A DNA stretch of 64,000 nucleotides from Campylobacterales bacterium (GTDB lineage Bacteria; Campylobacterota; Campylobacteria; Campylobacterales; Sulfurimonadaceae). The DNA lies in contig JAPLGO010000003.1 of assembly GCA_026390115.1 (NCBI GenBank), positions 62,001 to 126,000 of the forward strand, read 5' to 3'. The notes under the pieces are model-generated. The model had not been told where the DNA came from. It worked only from the letters and a program-made list of their open reading frames with translations, and ran no database searches. The position numbers and the translations under genes were made by a program. Shown here one piece after another: positions 45,314 through 54,704 of the stretch; position 1 is the first letter of the stretch; every line of letters starts with the position of its first letter.

Positions 45314-46326
45314 TGTTTGACGTAATAAATAAACTTTTGTACTCTACTGTATTTGTAAATATTATTGTAAAACACTCTTCTACATCTGTTTATATTGAAA
45401 TAGTAAAAAATAAAGTTGTTCTTGATTCAGTACAAAAAAGTTTTGAGACCACGGCTGTTGATGAAGAGATGCATGAATTTATAACTTCTTACACAAGAGA
45501 ATCGCCATTTTATTATATCTCTCTTCTCGACCCGTCGGAGGAGCAGGGTGCAGTTCCAACATGTTCAAAAAATTCTATATGGAGTTTTAGCGATTTAAGC
45601 AACTCTGAGCATATATGTTTTAATAATAAATGGACATATTATTCCTCCAAGTATGATGTATTGAATTTAGAAAAAAAATATGCAACAATCGGTTTAGACT
45701 TTCTCTTTTCACCTTTTATTATTTTACATAACTTTTTTATAGATAAGATTGATACGCATAAAGCTATGTATGTATTGATAGAGGAGAGCTACATGTCTTT
45801 AGCTATATTTGATAATTCAGAGTTGTTGTTCGCACAACATATTGATGTTGAAAACTATAAGCAGAGTGATGAACTTTCAATGGAAGAACATGGTGCATTA
45901 GAAGAAGAATTGGAAGAGTTGGAAGATACTATTGATTTGGATGACTTAGATGCATTAGAGGAATTGGATGATTTTGGAGATATAGAAGATTTAGATACTC
46001 TTGAAGAGATGGATGATTTTGCGCAAACGAAGGACTTGGAAGAGGAACTCAAACAAGATGAAGAGATTAAACTATTAGAAAGAGAATCAGAGAACTTTAA
46101 TGAAGATTATCAAAGATTTTTACTCATTCAAAGTGCTATTAAATATTTTTACAAAGATGATAAATTTAACAGCGAATTTATAGAAACTATTTATATCGCT
46201 GATTCAATAAAAGTGAGCAGAGATTTAAAAAAATATCTTGAAGAAGAGATGTTTTTGAGTGTATACATGCGCCACATGGATTTAGTTAAAGAAATTTGTG
46301 AAACAGCAAAGTTGGAGCTTCAATGA
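45313..46326 (+). CDS. PilM/GspL-like protein with an acidic insert
   Basis: 337 residues, no signal peptide. The first 190 residues (SVYIEIVKNKVVLDSVQKSFE, YYISLLDPSEEQGAVPTCS, FSPFIILHNFF) look like an actin-fold assembly protein of the PilM/GspL kind. Residues about 195-260 are a strikingly acidic low-complexity stretch (EELEELEDTIDLDDLDALEE and similar). The fold appears to resume in QRFLLIQSAIKYFYKDDKFNSEFIETIYIAD. The assignment rests on the two following genes as much as on the sequence. It begins on the last base of the recombinase gene. Confidence 0.5.
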   Translation: MFDVINKLLYSTVFVNIIVKHSSTSVYIEIVKNKVVLDSVQKSFETTAVDEEMHEFITSYTRESPFYYISLLDPSEEQGAVPTCSKNSIWSFSDLSNSEHICFNNKWTYYSSKYDVLNLEKKYATIGLDFLFSPFIILHNFFIDKIDTHKAMYVLIEESYMSLAIFDNSELLFAQHIDVENYKQSDELSMEEHGALEEELEELEDTIDLDDLDALEELDDFGDIEDLDTLEEMDDFAQTKDLEEELKQDEEIKLLERESENFNEDYQRFLLIQSAIKYFYKDDKFNSEFIETIYIADSIKVSRDLKKYLEEEMFLSVYMRHMDLVKEICETAKLELQ

Positions 46327-46892
46327 AGTTTAGCTATATACGCCCAAGAAAAAAGAGTATTTTTACTCCCGATGTAAAATTGGTTATGCTCTTTTTTGGC
46401 ATGACGCTTTTTATGCTCTTTTCTACATACTCCTATTTAGTACTTAAAAATTATAATTTTTCCCAAAGTAAGATAGAAACAATACAAGAGAGAGAGGATA
46501 CAAAAATTAATATAGGTGCCATGAATAAGGAGATTGCATTTATAGAGAGAGAAAACAGACTATCTATGAGAATATTTACAAAAAACAGTGTACTAAAGGA
46601 TTCAATCGCAAATATGTTTGATTTGGTTCCGCAAAGAATTACACTCTCTGAAGCCAAATTACTTGAAAACGGACTTATTCTTTATGGAATTACTCCAAAC
46701 AAAGATGTATATAATTTTATGCTTCAAGCTCCTCTTCGCTCAATTTTTCATAGAACATACAGCAGTTTTTATCCGGCAGAGAATGGATGGTTAAGATTTG
46801 TGTCAACTAACTTTGTTGACGATGAAGAATCTGATGCTCTCCAGCATAATGAAGAAGAGACTAATACAAAAGGGATAGATTATGAAAATTAA
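46323..46892 (+). CDS. PilN-like bitopic membrane protein
   Basis: 189 residues. About 20 cytoplasmic residues (KFSYIRPRKKSIFTPD) precede one membrane helix (VKLVMLFFGMTLFMLFSTYSYLVL). A coiled-coil segment follows, then a small periplasmic alpha/beta domain (SVLKDSIANMFDLVPQRITLSEAKLLENGLILYG). This is the layout of PilN, the partner that links PilM to PilO. It overlaps both neighbours by 4 and 11 bases. Assignment by topology and order; sequence identity to known PilN is not obvious. Confidence 0.5.
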   Translation: MKFSYIRPRKKSIFTPDVKLVMLFFGMTLFMLFSTYSYLVLKNYNFSQSKIETIQEREDTKINIGAMNKEIAFIERENRLSMRIFTKNSVLKDSIANMFDLVPQRITLSEAKLLENGLILYGITPNKDVYNFMLQAPLRSIFHRTYSSFYPAENGWLRFVSTNFVDDEESDALQHNEEETNTKGIDYEN

Positions 46893-47514
46893 AACTATCA
46901 CTAGACAAACTATCTATCTCTCTGTTGTGTCACTACTTCTATTTGTTTTTGTATTTGTATTTTCGTTTTTAGTTCTGATTCCTGAGGGAAAAATGTACAG
47001 AATACAAAAAAGTGAACTAAAAAAAGAGAATCTTGAACTCGAAAAGTATCAGGAATTTAACAATGAGACATTAGATAGATTAAAAAAACTTCAAAGTGAT
47101 AATGCACATATAATAACTGCTTTTAAAACACCTTTTAATGCTGAACAATTTGAAAAATTAAATAAAATCTACTTTAACTCTTTGAGTATTTCAGAAAAAA
47201 TAAAAGTAGATAATGAGGAAGAGTTTAGTGTGTATGAAGTAAATACAACATCTAAAATAAACTCGCCAAAGGTTTTTTATGATTTTTTAGATGCAATCAA
47301 TAAAAGCGAATGGATAATTGCTGTCAATTTCCCGATAAATTTTAAAAAAGAGGCAGATATGATTCGCTCCAGTTTTACTATGAAAGTTTACTCGAATGAG
47401 TTAAATGCAAGCCAAAACAAATCAAGCACACATGGATCGATTGCTAGTGAAGATAAATCAGCCCCTCATGAGGCAAGTGCTCACGATTCTCACAACTCAA
47501 ATGCTACCCATTAA
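46882..47514 (+). CDS. PilO-like bitopic membrane protein
   Basis: 210 residues: a membrane helix near the start (TIYLSVVSLLLFVFVFVFSFLVLIP), a coiled coil (RIQKSELKKENLELEKYQEFNNETLDRLKKL), and a ferredoxin-like periplasmic domain (KVFYDFLDAINKSEWIIAVNFPINFKK). The layout is PilO-like. The last 40 residues are low complexity and rich in Ser, His, Asn and Ala (SAPHEASAHDSHNSNATH), which could bind metal or be disordered. The 3' end overlaps the tilS 3' end by 18 bases on the other strand. Confidence 0.5.
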   Translation: MKIKTITRQTIYLSVVSLLLFVFVFVFSFLVLIPEGKMYRIQKSELKKENLELEKYQEFNNETLDRLKKLQSDNAHIITAFKTPFNAEQFEKLNKIYFNSLSISEKIKVDNEEEFSVYEVNTTSKINSPKVFYDFLDAINKSEWIIAVNFPINFKKEADMIRSSFTMKVYSNELNASQNKSSTHGSIASEDKSAPHEASAHDSHNSNATH

Positions 47515-48498
47515 CTCTTTTACCTTTAAAAAAGCGTCACTGTTTTTGTAGAGGTACGCTCTGAGTTTTGGCTCTATTTTTAGAGTTCTCATCTCCTCTT
47601 TAAACTCTTTTGGCATGACTGTTTCATCTGTCATATAGGGAGCAATAAAGATAAAACCAGAATCCTGAACCACTAAAAATTTTCTTCCCAACACAACACA
47701 CGTCTCTTTTTCTAGTAACTCTCTCTCTTTGGAACTTAACATGTGAAGCTCAGACTTTAGATATTTATCAATGGCGTAAATATCAGCTCTCTTATTATGT
47801 GAACTTTTAAAATAGGCGAAATCTTTGATGGTTTTTACCTCAATTTTATCTATCAAACACTCTCTGTCTCTATCGAGATAATCAAAACTTTTTTTAATGC
47901 CGCCAAGATATTTTTCTATCAAAGGCAGAGAGTAGTTATGTCTAAACGCATTTCGTTTTATATCCTCATTTAAGTTGCTTTCATCTTCAAAGTAGTGAAT
48001 CTCATTTGCATGCAGATAGACCAGAAGCTCCTTTTTATCAAGGTGCAGAAGAGGTCGGAGGAGTGTATAGTTTTTTCTTTGCTGCATCTTTTGCATCCCT
48101 GCAATCTCCGCGCATCCGGCACCCTTGCAAAACTGCATAAGCATCCACTCAAATCTGTCTCCGAGGTGATGAGCAGTTATGAGATTTTCATATTCATAAG
48201 AGTTTATAAGCTCTTCAAAAAAGTTGTATCGTATCTCTCTCGCACTTGATTCGAAGTTTTTCTCACACTTTGGAGCGCTCAAGAGATGGCATGTTAAGTT
48301 ATGAGTGTGTGCTAGAGCTTGTGCATATGCAACTTCTTCTTTGCTTTGCGCTCTTATTCCATAGTCAACAATGGCGATATCAAATTTTATATTGTGGTTA
48401 AGGAGTATAAAAAAGAGGGCGGTGGAGTCACCTCCACCCGAGAATGCCAAGAGGTTTTTTTTGCCTTCTAGCAGTTGGAGTGAAAATGGCTCAAGCAT
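47497..48498 (-). CDS. tilS: tRNA(Ile)-lysidine synthetase
   Basis: 333 residues. The PP-loop SGGGDSTALFF near residue 20 activates the tRNA with ATP; AIVDYGIRAQSKEEVAYA and ITAHHLGDRFEWMLMQF are typical TilS segments. It converts C34 of the AUA-reading isoleucine tRNA to lysidine, an essential step. ATG 48498 is chosen over TTG 48504. It starts inside the end of rimO (8-base overlap). I recall the tilS-rimO pair as adjacent in C. jejuni too. Confidence 0.92.
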   Translation of the reverse strand: MLEPFSLQLLEGKKNLLAFSGGGDSTALFFILLNHNIKFDIAIVDYGIRAQSKEEVAYAQALAHTHNLTCHLLSAPKCEKNFESSAREIRYNFFEELINSYEYENLITAHHLGDRFEWMLMQFCKGAGCAEIAGMQKMQQRKNYTLLRPLLHLDKKELLVYLHANEIHYFEDESNLNEDIKRNAFRHNYSLPLIEKYLGGIKKSFDYLDRDRECLIDKIEVKTIKDFAYFKSSHNKRADIYAIDKYLKSELHMLSSKERELLEKETCVVLGRKFLVVQDSGFIFIAPYMTDETVMPKEFKEEMRTLKIEPKLRAYLYKNSDAFLKVKELMGSI

Positions 48499-49807
48499 TA
48501 TCAACTGTAGCGGTCAAGATAGTGCCAATAAGCTCTGTCACTTTAGCCTTGTAGATTACGCCAAACTCTAACTCTTCGTCTGAAGTTTTATCATTTACAT
48601 AAATCTCACCGTCTATCTCAGGTGCCCATAAAAGTTTTCTGGCACTGAGCAGTGATTCATGCTCATCACTCTCACCGTCAATCACAAGTTCAATCTCTTT
48701 TCCAATTTCATTTAAAAGTGATTTTTGCATTACTTCGCTGCTGATTGCACCCAGCATCTCAGCTCTTAGAGCAATTACATCTGCAGAGATTTTGTGGCTC
48801 ATCTCATGTGCCGGAGTTGTCTCCTCGTCCGAGTAGGAAAAAACATTGATTCTGTCAAAACCGAACTGCTCGGCAAATTCACACATCTCTTCAAACATCT
48901 CAGGAGTCTCTTGCGGATGCCCGACGATAAAACTTGTTCGCACAAAGGAGTTCGGCAAAGCTCTCATAAAATCTAAAAGTTCAAGAGTTTTATTTTTGCC
49001 GAATCCTCTCTTCATAATACGCAACATGTCGTCGTTAATGTGCTGAATCGGCATGTCAAAGTAGTTGTGGAAAATTTCGCTTTTAGCAATGTTTTTAAGG
49101 AGTGAAATAGTGGTTGTTGATGGGTAAAGATATAAAATTCTTGCACTCTTTACACCTTCAATCAGCTCTATGCGCTGAATGAGCAGACTTAACCCGTCTT
49201 TTATATTTTGGTCTCGAAGATACGAACTGCTGTCTTGTGAAACAAAGCTGAAGTCGAAGTACCCTTTTGTAACAAGCCCCTCAACTTCTTTGGCAATAGA
49301 ATCGAGATTTCTCGAATTTAATTTGCCTTTAAAAGAGGGAATTGCACAGAAACTGCATGTCTGATTGCATCCTTCAGAGAGCTTGATGTATGCATGGTAT
49401 GATGAACCTGTAACCACCCGTTCTGCTCCGTCAATCAAAAATACTTTGTCAGAAAAACGGCTCTTCTTCTCACTCAAAAGTTCATCAATTCTGTCATAAT
49501 CGCCTACTCCTGTGAAAATGTCAACTTCAGGCATGTCCGCTGCCAATTCCTCTTTGTACCGCTCGCTCAAACACCCTGCCATAACGAGAACGGAGTCCTC
49601 TTTTCGTGCTTCATGCAGGTTCAAAACAGTGTTGATTGACTCTTGTTTTGCAGCGTCAATAAATCCGCATGTATTGACGATGATAACATCCGCCTCCTCT
49701 TGATTATCAGTCAGCTCAAAGTTTTGAAGTTTCCCCATCATAACTTCCGTATCGACAAGATTTTTGGTGCATCCAAGAGACACAATGTGGAGTTTATTAT
49801 TTGTCAT
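48491..49807 (-). CDS. rimO: ribosomal protein S12 methylthiotransferase
   Basis: 438-residue radical-SAM enzyme that adds a methylthio group to Asp of S12. First cluster: cysteines in VSLGCTKNLVDTE, NTCGFIDAAKQE and MAGCLSERY. The radical-SAM cluster is CNQTCSFC, followed by AIPSFKGKLNSR, which separates RimO from MiaB. A C-terminal TRAM domain ends near LIGTILTATVDNA. Good family length. Confidence 0.95.
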   Translation of the reverse strand: MTNNKLHIVSLGCTKNLVDTEVMMGKLQNFELTDNQEEADVIIVNTCGFIDAAKQESINTVLNLHEARKEDSVLVMAGCLSERYKEELAADMPEVDIFTGVGDYDRIDELLSEKKSRFSDKVFLIDGAERVVTGSSYHAYIKLSEGCNQTCSFCAIPSFKGKLNSRNLDSIAKEVEGLVTKGYFDFSFVSQDSSSYLRDQNIKDGLSLLIQRIELIEGVKSARILYLYPSTTTISLLKNIAKSEIFHNYFDMPIQHINDDMLRIMKRGFGKNKTLELLDFMRALPNSFVRTSFIVGHPQETPEMFEEMCEFAEQFGFDRINVFSYSDEETTPAHEMSHKISADVIALRAEMLGAISSEVMQKSLLNEIGKEIELVIDGESDEHESLLSARKLLWAPEIDGEIYVNDKTSDEELEFGVIYKAKVTELIGTILTATVDNA

Positions 49808-50034
49808 TTGTTATTCAATCCTATTTATATGGTTTATATGCTTTATTATTCGCAACCACTGTTTAATAATTTTTGTATTATACAGTATGTTGCCATTTTT
49901 CTTAATTTGTATCTAGGATAATGGCTGTTTTGGCATGTCACTACTCTCTATTTTAATTATCAAGATTGTCTGTTTTTTGCTATGATGTTTAAATTAATTA
50001 TTTTTTTAACAAAAAATCTACTGGGAGGGATAGT

Positions 50035-52020
50035 GTGAGCATTAAATATAAGGTGTTCTTACCTGTGCTTTTTATGGTTTTTTTAATACTCTCTTTAATA
50101 AGTTATTTTAATATTCAAAATACAATTCAGAATATTCAAAAACTTTCTATTGAGCATTTACACTCATTGGGGCAAGTTACAAAAGAAAGAATAGACCAGT
50201 ATCTAAAACAAACAGAAGAACAAATCATTTCATTCAATAGTCGTGTACGATTAAGAAAAACTCTTGAAAGTTATATGAATGAGCCAACAAAAGAGATACT
50301 TGGTACACTTAGCACACTTGTGAAATCTTCTTATACAGGTAATGGAACAATAAAAGACATTATTATTTTAGATACAAACGCTAAAATTATTGCCTCAATG
50401 AGCAACAGCATTATTGAAAACAATTTTTCTTCAGCAATGTTTGATAAATCAAAAAATGGAATATATTCACATTTAAGCTTTATGGATAACGGTAAAATAC
50501 CAATACTGTGCATAGGTGCGCCAATATTTGATAACAATATATTTGTCGGAGTAAGTATATTTAAAATAAAAATTGATTATTTGAATGAAATATTACTGCA
50601 AAGAACCGGACTTGGCAAAACGGGGGAATCCTTAATAGGTACATACGATGAGAATAATAATGTTGTTCTTTTTTCACCGCTCAAATATTCAGAATCAACA
50701 TTGGTACTATCTCCTTCACAGTTCAAACAAGCAATTCCTATGAGGCTCGCACTTGAAAATAAAGTTGATAAAATAGAAAATGGGCTAGATTATAGAAATG
50801 TCCCTGTTATATCCTCCATGGATTACTATGAACCCTTAAAAATAGGGATAGTAGTTAAAAAAGATATTCAAGAAATCATGGAACCAATCAATAAATTAAT
50901 GGAAGAATTAATAATAATTTCTATAATTGGATTTATTCTATCTATCATTATAAGTTTTTTAATTGCAAGACATATTACTTTTACAATCAATAAAATAGTA
51001 GATATTGCTTCAAGTATATCAGAAGGAAATATTCATAAAAGAGTTGAAGTTTTTACAAATGATGAACTTGGAATATTGTCACATTCAATTAATAAAATGG
51101 CAGATTCACTTGTAAATATGAATTTAACCCTTGCAAACAAAGTTCATGAACAAACAATTAAACTCGAAAATGCCAACACGCAATTGGAAAATATTTTTAA
51201 TATCACTCCAAATATCACATTGCTTACAAATGGTACAACACTTATAAAAGCAAATAGTGAATTTTATAACTTTACCGGATATAAAAATTTAGAGAATTTT
51301 CTAAGTGATTACAATTGCATTTGTGATATGTTCACAGATTTAGAGGGTTATTTGACACCAATAGTAGAAGGTGTTTCTTGGATTAAATATGTTGCTGCAA
51401 ATAAAGAAAAAATTCATAAAGCTGTCATAGAAAAAGATGGTGGGGAGTACCTATTTCTTGTGAATGCAACAGAGTATTATGAAAATGAACAAATATACTT
51501 TATTGCAGTTTTTGAGAATATTACCGAACTCCAAAAAGTAGCCTATACTGACCATTTAACAAAGCTCATGAATCGTATCAAAATTGATGAAATGCTTGAG
51601 AGATGTGCCAATAGTTATAAACGATATAAAAATATTTATTCTGTGATTTTGCTCGACATAGATCATTTTAAATTAGTAAATGATACATATGGGCATTTGG
51701 TTGGAGATGATGTTTTAAAACATGTAGCTAAGATATTGAGTAAAAATACAAGAAATATTGATTTAGTCGGTAGATGGGGCGGAGAGGAATTTTTAATCAT
51801 TACAAAAGAGACAAACATAGAAGGAGCTTCTGCATTAGCTGAAAAAATAAAAAAAAGTGTTGAATCTTATGAGTTTGAAATAGTAAAAAATCAAACCATA
51901 AGTCTTGGTGTTGCTCAAATAAAAGAGAATGAAACAATTGATGAACTTCTAAAAAGAGCAGACGATGCCCTTTATGAAGCCAAAGAAAGCGGAAGAAATA
52001 GAGTAGTTGTATCAAATTAG
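50035..52020 (+). CDS. Cache-HAMP-PAS-GGDEF diguanylate cyclase
   Basis: 661 residues with a GTG start behind a strong GGGAGGGA site. An N-terminal helix (VFLPVLFMVFLILSLISYF) leads to a periplasmic double-Cache sensor region (about 35-290; for example IILDTNAKIIASMSN and GTYDENNNVVLFSPL). A second helix (LIIISIIGFILSIIISFLIARHI), HAMP, a PAS-like segment (LENIFNITPNITLLTNGTTLIKANSEF) and a GGDEF domain with GGEEF at 582-586 follow. It should make cyclic di-GMP in response to a small periplasmic ligand. Standalone gene; the 227 bases before it show nothing else notable. Confidence 0.88.
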   Translation: MSIKYKVFLPVLFMVFLILSLISYFNIQNTIQNIQKLSIEHLHSLGQVTKERIDQYLKQTEEQIISFNSRVRLRKTLESYMNEPTKEILGTLSTLVKSSYTGNGTIKDIIILDTNAKIIASMSNSIIENNFSSAMFDKSKNGIYSHLSFMDNGKIPILCIGAPIFDNNIFVGVSIFKIKIDYLNEILLQRTGLGKTGESLIGTYDENNNVVLFSPLKYSESTLVLSPSQFKQAIPMRLALENKVDKIENGLDYRNVPVISSMDYYEPLKIGIVVKKDIQEIMEPINKLMEELIIISIIGFILSIIISFLIARHITFTINKIVDIASSISEGNIHKRVEVFTNDELGILSHSINKMADSLVNMNLTLANKVHEQTIKLENANTQLENIFNITPNITLLTNGTTLIKANSEFYNFTGYKNLENFLSDYNCICDMFTDLEGYLTPIVEGVSWIKYVAANKEKIHKAVIEKDGGEYLFLVNATEYYENEQIYFIAVFENITELQKVAYTDHLTKLMNRIKIDEMLERCANSYKRYKNIYSVILLDIDHFKLVNDTYGHLVGDDVLKHVAKILSKNTRNIDLVGRWGGEEFLIITKETNIEGASALAEKIKKSVESYEFEIVKNQTISLGVAQIKENETIDELLKRADDALYEAKESGRNRVVVSN

Positions 52021-52081
52021 AGAAATGATGTTTACTCTTTTTTGCTTCTGGTAATAGTATAAGTTTTAGTATAATACAAAG

Positions 52082-53269
52082 ATGAAAATATATGATGTTT
52101 TAATATTGGGTGCGGGTGCGAGCGGTTTGATGTTTGCATCGCAAATAGATGAAGCCCTCCATGTAGGAATTGTAGATGTCAATGACAAAGTTGCCGCAAA
52201 GCTTAAAATCTCAGGCGGTGGCAAATGTAATATTACCAATCTAGAAGTCAGTACTAACAATTATGATAGTAAAGATGAAATTGTTTCGAATGTTTTAAGT
52301 GTTTTTTCGAAAGAAGATTTATTAGATTTTTTAAACAAAAATGGCGTCAAACTTGAATTGAGAAAAAACCGTTACTACTTTTGCAAAGACTCTTCCGATG
52401 AGATTATAGATGTTCTAAAAAAACTCACGCGTCATGTGGAGATGTTATTAAATACAGAAATTTTTGAAGCCGCAAAAGTGGATGACATTTTTCACATAAA
52501 AACTTCAAGAGGCATTTTAAAATCAGAAAAACTTATTGTAGCAACAGGCGGCAAAAGCTATACAATTCTGGGTGCAAGTGAAGTCGGTCTGAAAATCGCA
52601 AAAAGTTTTGGACTCAAAGTCAAAGAGTTCTCTCCGGCGCTTGTGGGAATGACACTCCAAAAAGAGCAGTTTTGGATGAAAGAACTGAGCGGACTGAGCT
52701 GCCATGTTCACATAAAAGTGGGTGATAAAATTTTAAATGAGGAGATGCTTTTTGCACACAAAGGCATAAGCGGACCTGCCGTTTTATCCGCTTCACTCTA
52801 CTGGCAAAAGGGAAATATGAGCATCAATTTTTTGCCGCAGAATAATATTTTTGACTTGATTAAGGGAAGCAAAAAACAGCTCAGTTCAGTAATCCCCCTC
52901 CCAAAAAGGCTATCAAAAGCAATTTTAGAAGCTCTGGGTATTGATGACATAGAGTGTAAAAAGATTACTCCACAGGTACTGGCGCAACTCCAAAAAATAC
53001 ATAACTACAAGTTCGCTCCTGCCGGAAATTTCGGCTTCACAAAAGCAGAAGTAAGTCGCGGCGGAGTCCTAGCAGAGGAGCTGAATCCAAGCACTTTAGA
53101 GGCACACCATGTTAAAAATCTTTACTTCATAGGAGAGGTAGTAGATGTCACAGGAGAGCTAGGCGGATACAATTTTCAATGGGCATTCAGCAGTGCAGTG
53201 GTATGTGCGGTGAGTGTAGAGAGGAACTATTCTTGGGCGTGCAAAAGCAGTAAAAACAACATAAATTAA
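52082..53269 (+). CDS. BaiN/HI0933-family flavoprotein
   Basis: 395 residues. The FAD-binding start is DVLILGAGASGLMFASQI, with the family signature LKISGGGKCNITN at 40-55 and a C-terminal GEVVDVTGELGGYNFQWAFSSA motif. Members have been described as NAD(P)/FAD reductases of unsettled substrate. It is followed by the polysaccharide operon after 61 bases but probably has no part in it. Confidence 0.9.
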   Translation: MKIYDVLILGAGASGLMFASQIDEALHVGIVDVNDKVAAKLKISGGGKCNITNLEVSTNNYDSKDEIVSNVLSVFSKEDLLDFLNKNGVKLELRKNRYYFCKDSSDEIIDVLKKLTRHVEMLLNTEIFEAAKVDDIFHIKTSRGILKSEKLIVATGGKSYTILGASEVGLKIAKSFGLKVKEFSPALVGMTLQKEQFWMKELSGLSCHVHIKVGDKILNEEMLFAHKGISGPAVLSASLYWQKGNMSINFLPQNNIFDLIKGSKKQLSSVIPLPKRLSKAILEALGIDDIECKKITPQVLAQLQKIHNYKFAPAGNFGFTKAEVSRGGVLAEELNPSTLEAHHVKNLYFIGEVVDVTGELGGYNFQWAFSSAVVCAVSVERNYSWACKSSKNNIN

Positions 53270-53330
53270 TAAGTAACGAAGTAAATTTTTACTACAATTC
53301 ACCCCTTAAATTAGAAGGATATTTTGCAAC

Positions 53331-54704
53331 ATGACTAATATAATTTTATGCGGTGGAAGCGGAACGAGACTTTGGCCCATCAGCCGTAACCTTATGCCCA
53401 AACAGTTTGTGAAGCTTTTTGACGACAAATCACTTTTTCAACTGACACTCAAGCGAAATGCAAAGCTCTGTAGTACACAGTTTATAGTTTCAAATGCCGA
53501 TCAATATTTTTTGGCACTCGACCAAATAGAAACTTCAAATGAGAGTGTTAAATATCTTCTTGAACCGGTTGGAAGAAATACGGCACCTGCAATCGCCCTT
53601 TCTTGCATGCTATGCGAAGATGAAGAGATTGTTTTGGTTACTCCCTCAGACCACTTAATCAAAAACGAAGCAGAGTATGAAAAAGTTCTAAAACGCGCAA
53701 AAGAGTTGGCAGAGCAAAACTATCTTGTCACATTTGGCATCACTCCGACATTTGCCGAAACAGGGTTTGGCTACATCGAAGCCGTAAATGGAGAAGATGT
53801 AAAAGCTTTCCATGAAAAACCGGATTTCGAACGTGCCACAAACTATCTCAAAGCCGGAAATTACTACTGGAACAGCGGCATGTTCTGTTTTAAAGCAGGC
53901 ATTTTTTTAGAAGAGCTTAAAAAATATTCACCGGAGATTTACTCGGCATGTGAAAATGCTCTAAAAAGTACAGATTCTCAAACTGGGTTGATAAGAATTA
54001 AACATGAAGAAATGCTGAAAATTCCTGAAGACAGTATCGACTATGCAGTGATGGAGAAATCTTCTAAAGTAAAAATTGTACCTTCAAATATCGACTGGTC
54101 AGATTTAGGCAGTTTTGATGCACTCTATGAAGAGTTGCCAAAAGATAAAAATAACAATACGCAAAATCCGAATCATATAGCGATAGACTCAAAGAACAAC
54201 CTTGTTTACGGATATGAGAGAGTTATAGCCACGGTGGATATAGAAGATTTGATAATCATAGACACAGGCGACGCACTTCTTATAAGCAAAAAAGGATCTT
54301 CACAAAAGGTAAAAGAGGTAGTAAACCAGATTAAAATCCGCGGAAATAATTTACACAATATTCACCTCACTGCCCACCGTCCATGGGGAACATATACCAT
54401 TTTAGAAGACAGTCCGGGATATAAGATAAAACGCATTGAGGTAAAACCGGGTTGCAGACTCTCCATGCAAAAACATTTTCATAGAAACGAGCACTGGATT
54501 ATCGTAAGCGGAACGGCAACAGTGACGGTAGGTAACGAAACAAGGCTCGTACGACCGAATGAGAGCACTTACATAAAAATGGGAGAAGTTCATAGACTCT
54601 CTAACGAGGGCAAAATTCCGGTAGTGCTCATAGAAGCGCAAGTTGGAGAATATACGGGCGAAGATGATATCATAAGAGTCGAAGATGATTTTAAAAGGTT
54701 ATAA
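53331..54704 (+). CDS. manC: mannose-1-phosphate guanylyltransferase / mannose-6-phosphate isomerase
   Basis: 457 residues, two domains. The N-terminal nucleotidyltransferase has the signature LCGGSGTRLWPISRNLMPKQF, GRNTAPAIALSC and FHEKPDF. The C-terminal cupin (about 350-457) has HRPWGTYTILEDSPGYKIKRI and QKHFHRNEHWIIVSGTATV, the type II isomerase. It supplies GDP-mannose, so the surface glycan likely contains mannose or a sugar derived from it. No manB is visible. The wzm start follows its stop directly. AGAAGGATA precedes the ATG. Confidence 0.94.
   Translation: MTNIILCGGSGTRLWPISRNLMPKQFVKLFDDKSLFQLTLKRNAKLCSTQFIVSNADQYFLALDQIETSNESVKYLLEPVGRNTAPAIALSCMLCEDEEIVLVTPSDHLIKNEAEYEKVLKRAKELAEQNYLVTFGITPTFAETGFGYIEAVNGEDVKAFHEKPDFERATNYLKAGNYYWNSGMFCFKAGIFLEELKKYSPEIYSACENALKSTDSQTGLIRIKHEEMLKIPEDSIDYAVMEKSSKVKIVPSNIDWSDLGSFDALYEELPKDKNNNTQNPNHIAIDSKNNLVYGYERVIATVDIEDLIIIDTGDALLISKKGSSQKVKEVVNQIKIRGNNLHNIHLTAHRPWGTYTILEDSPGYKIKRIEVKPGCRLSMQKHFHRNEHWIIVSGTATVTVGNETRLVRPNESTYIKMGEVHRLSNEGKIPVVLIEAQVGEYTGEDDIIRVEDDFKRL

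Noticed and set aside
45855-46052. Serine-rich antisense frame opposite the acidic stretch
   Set aside because: A codon mirror of the Asp/Glu-rich sequence on the other strand, not a gene.
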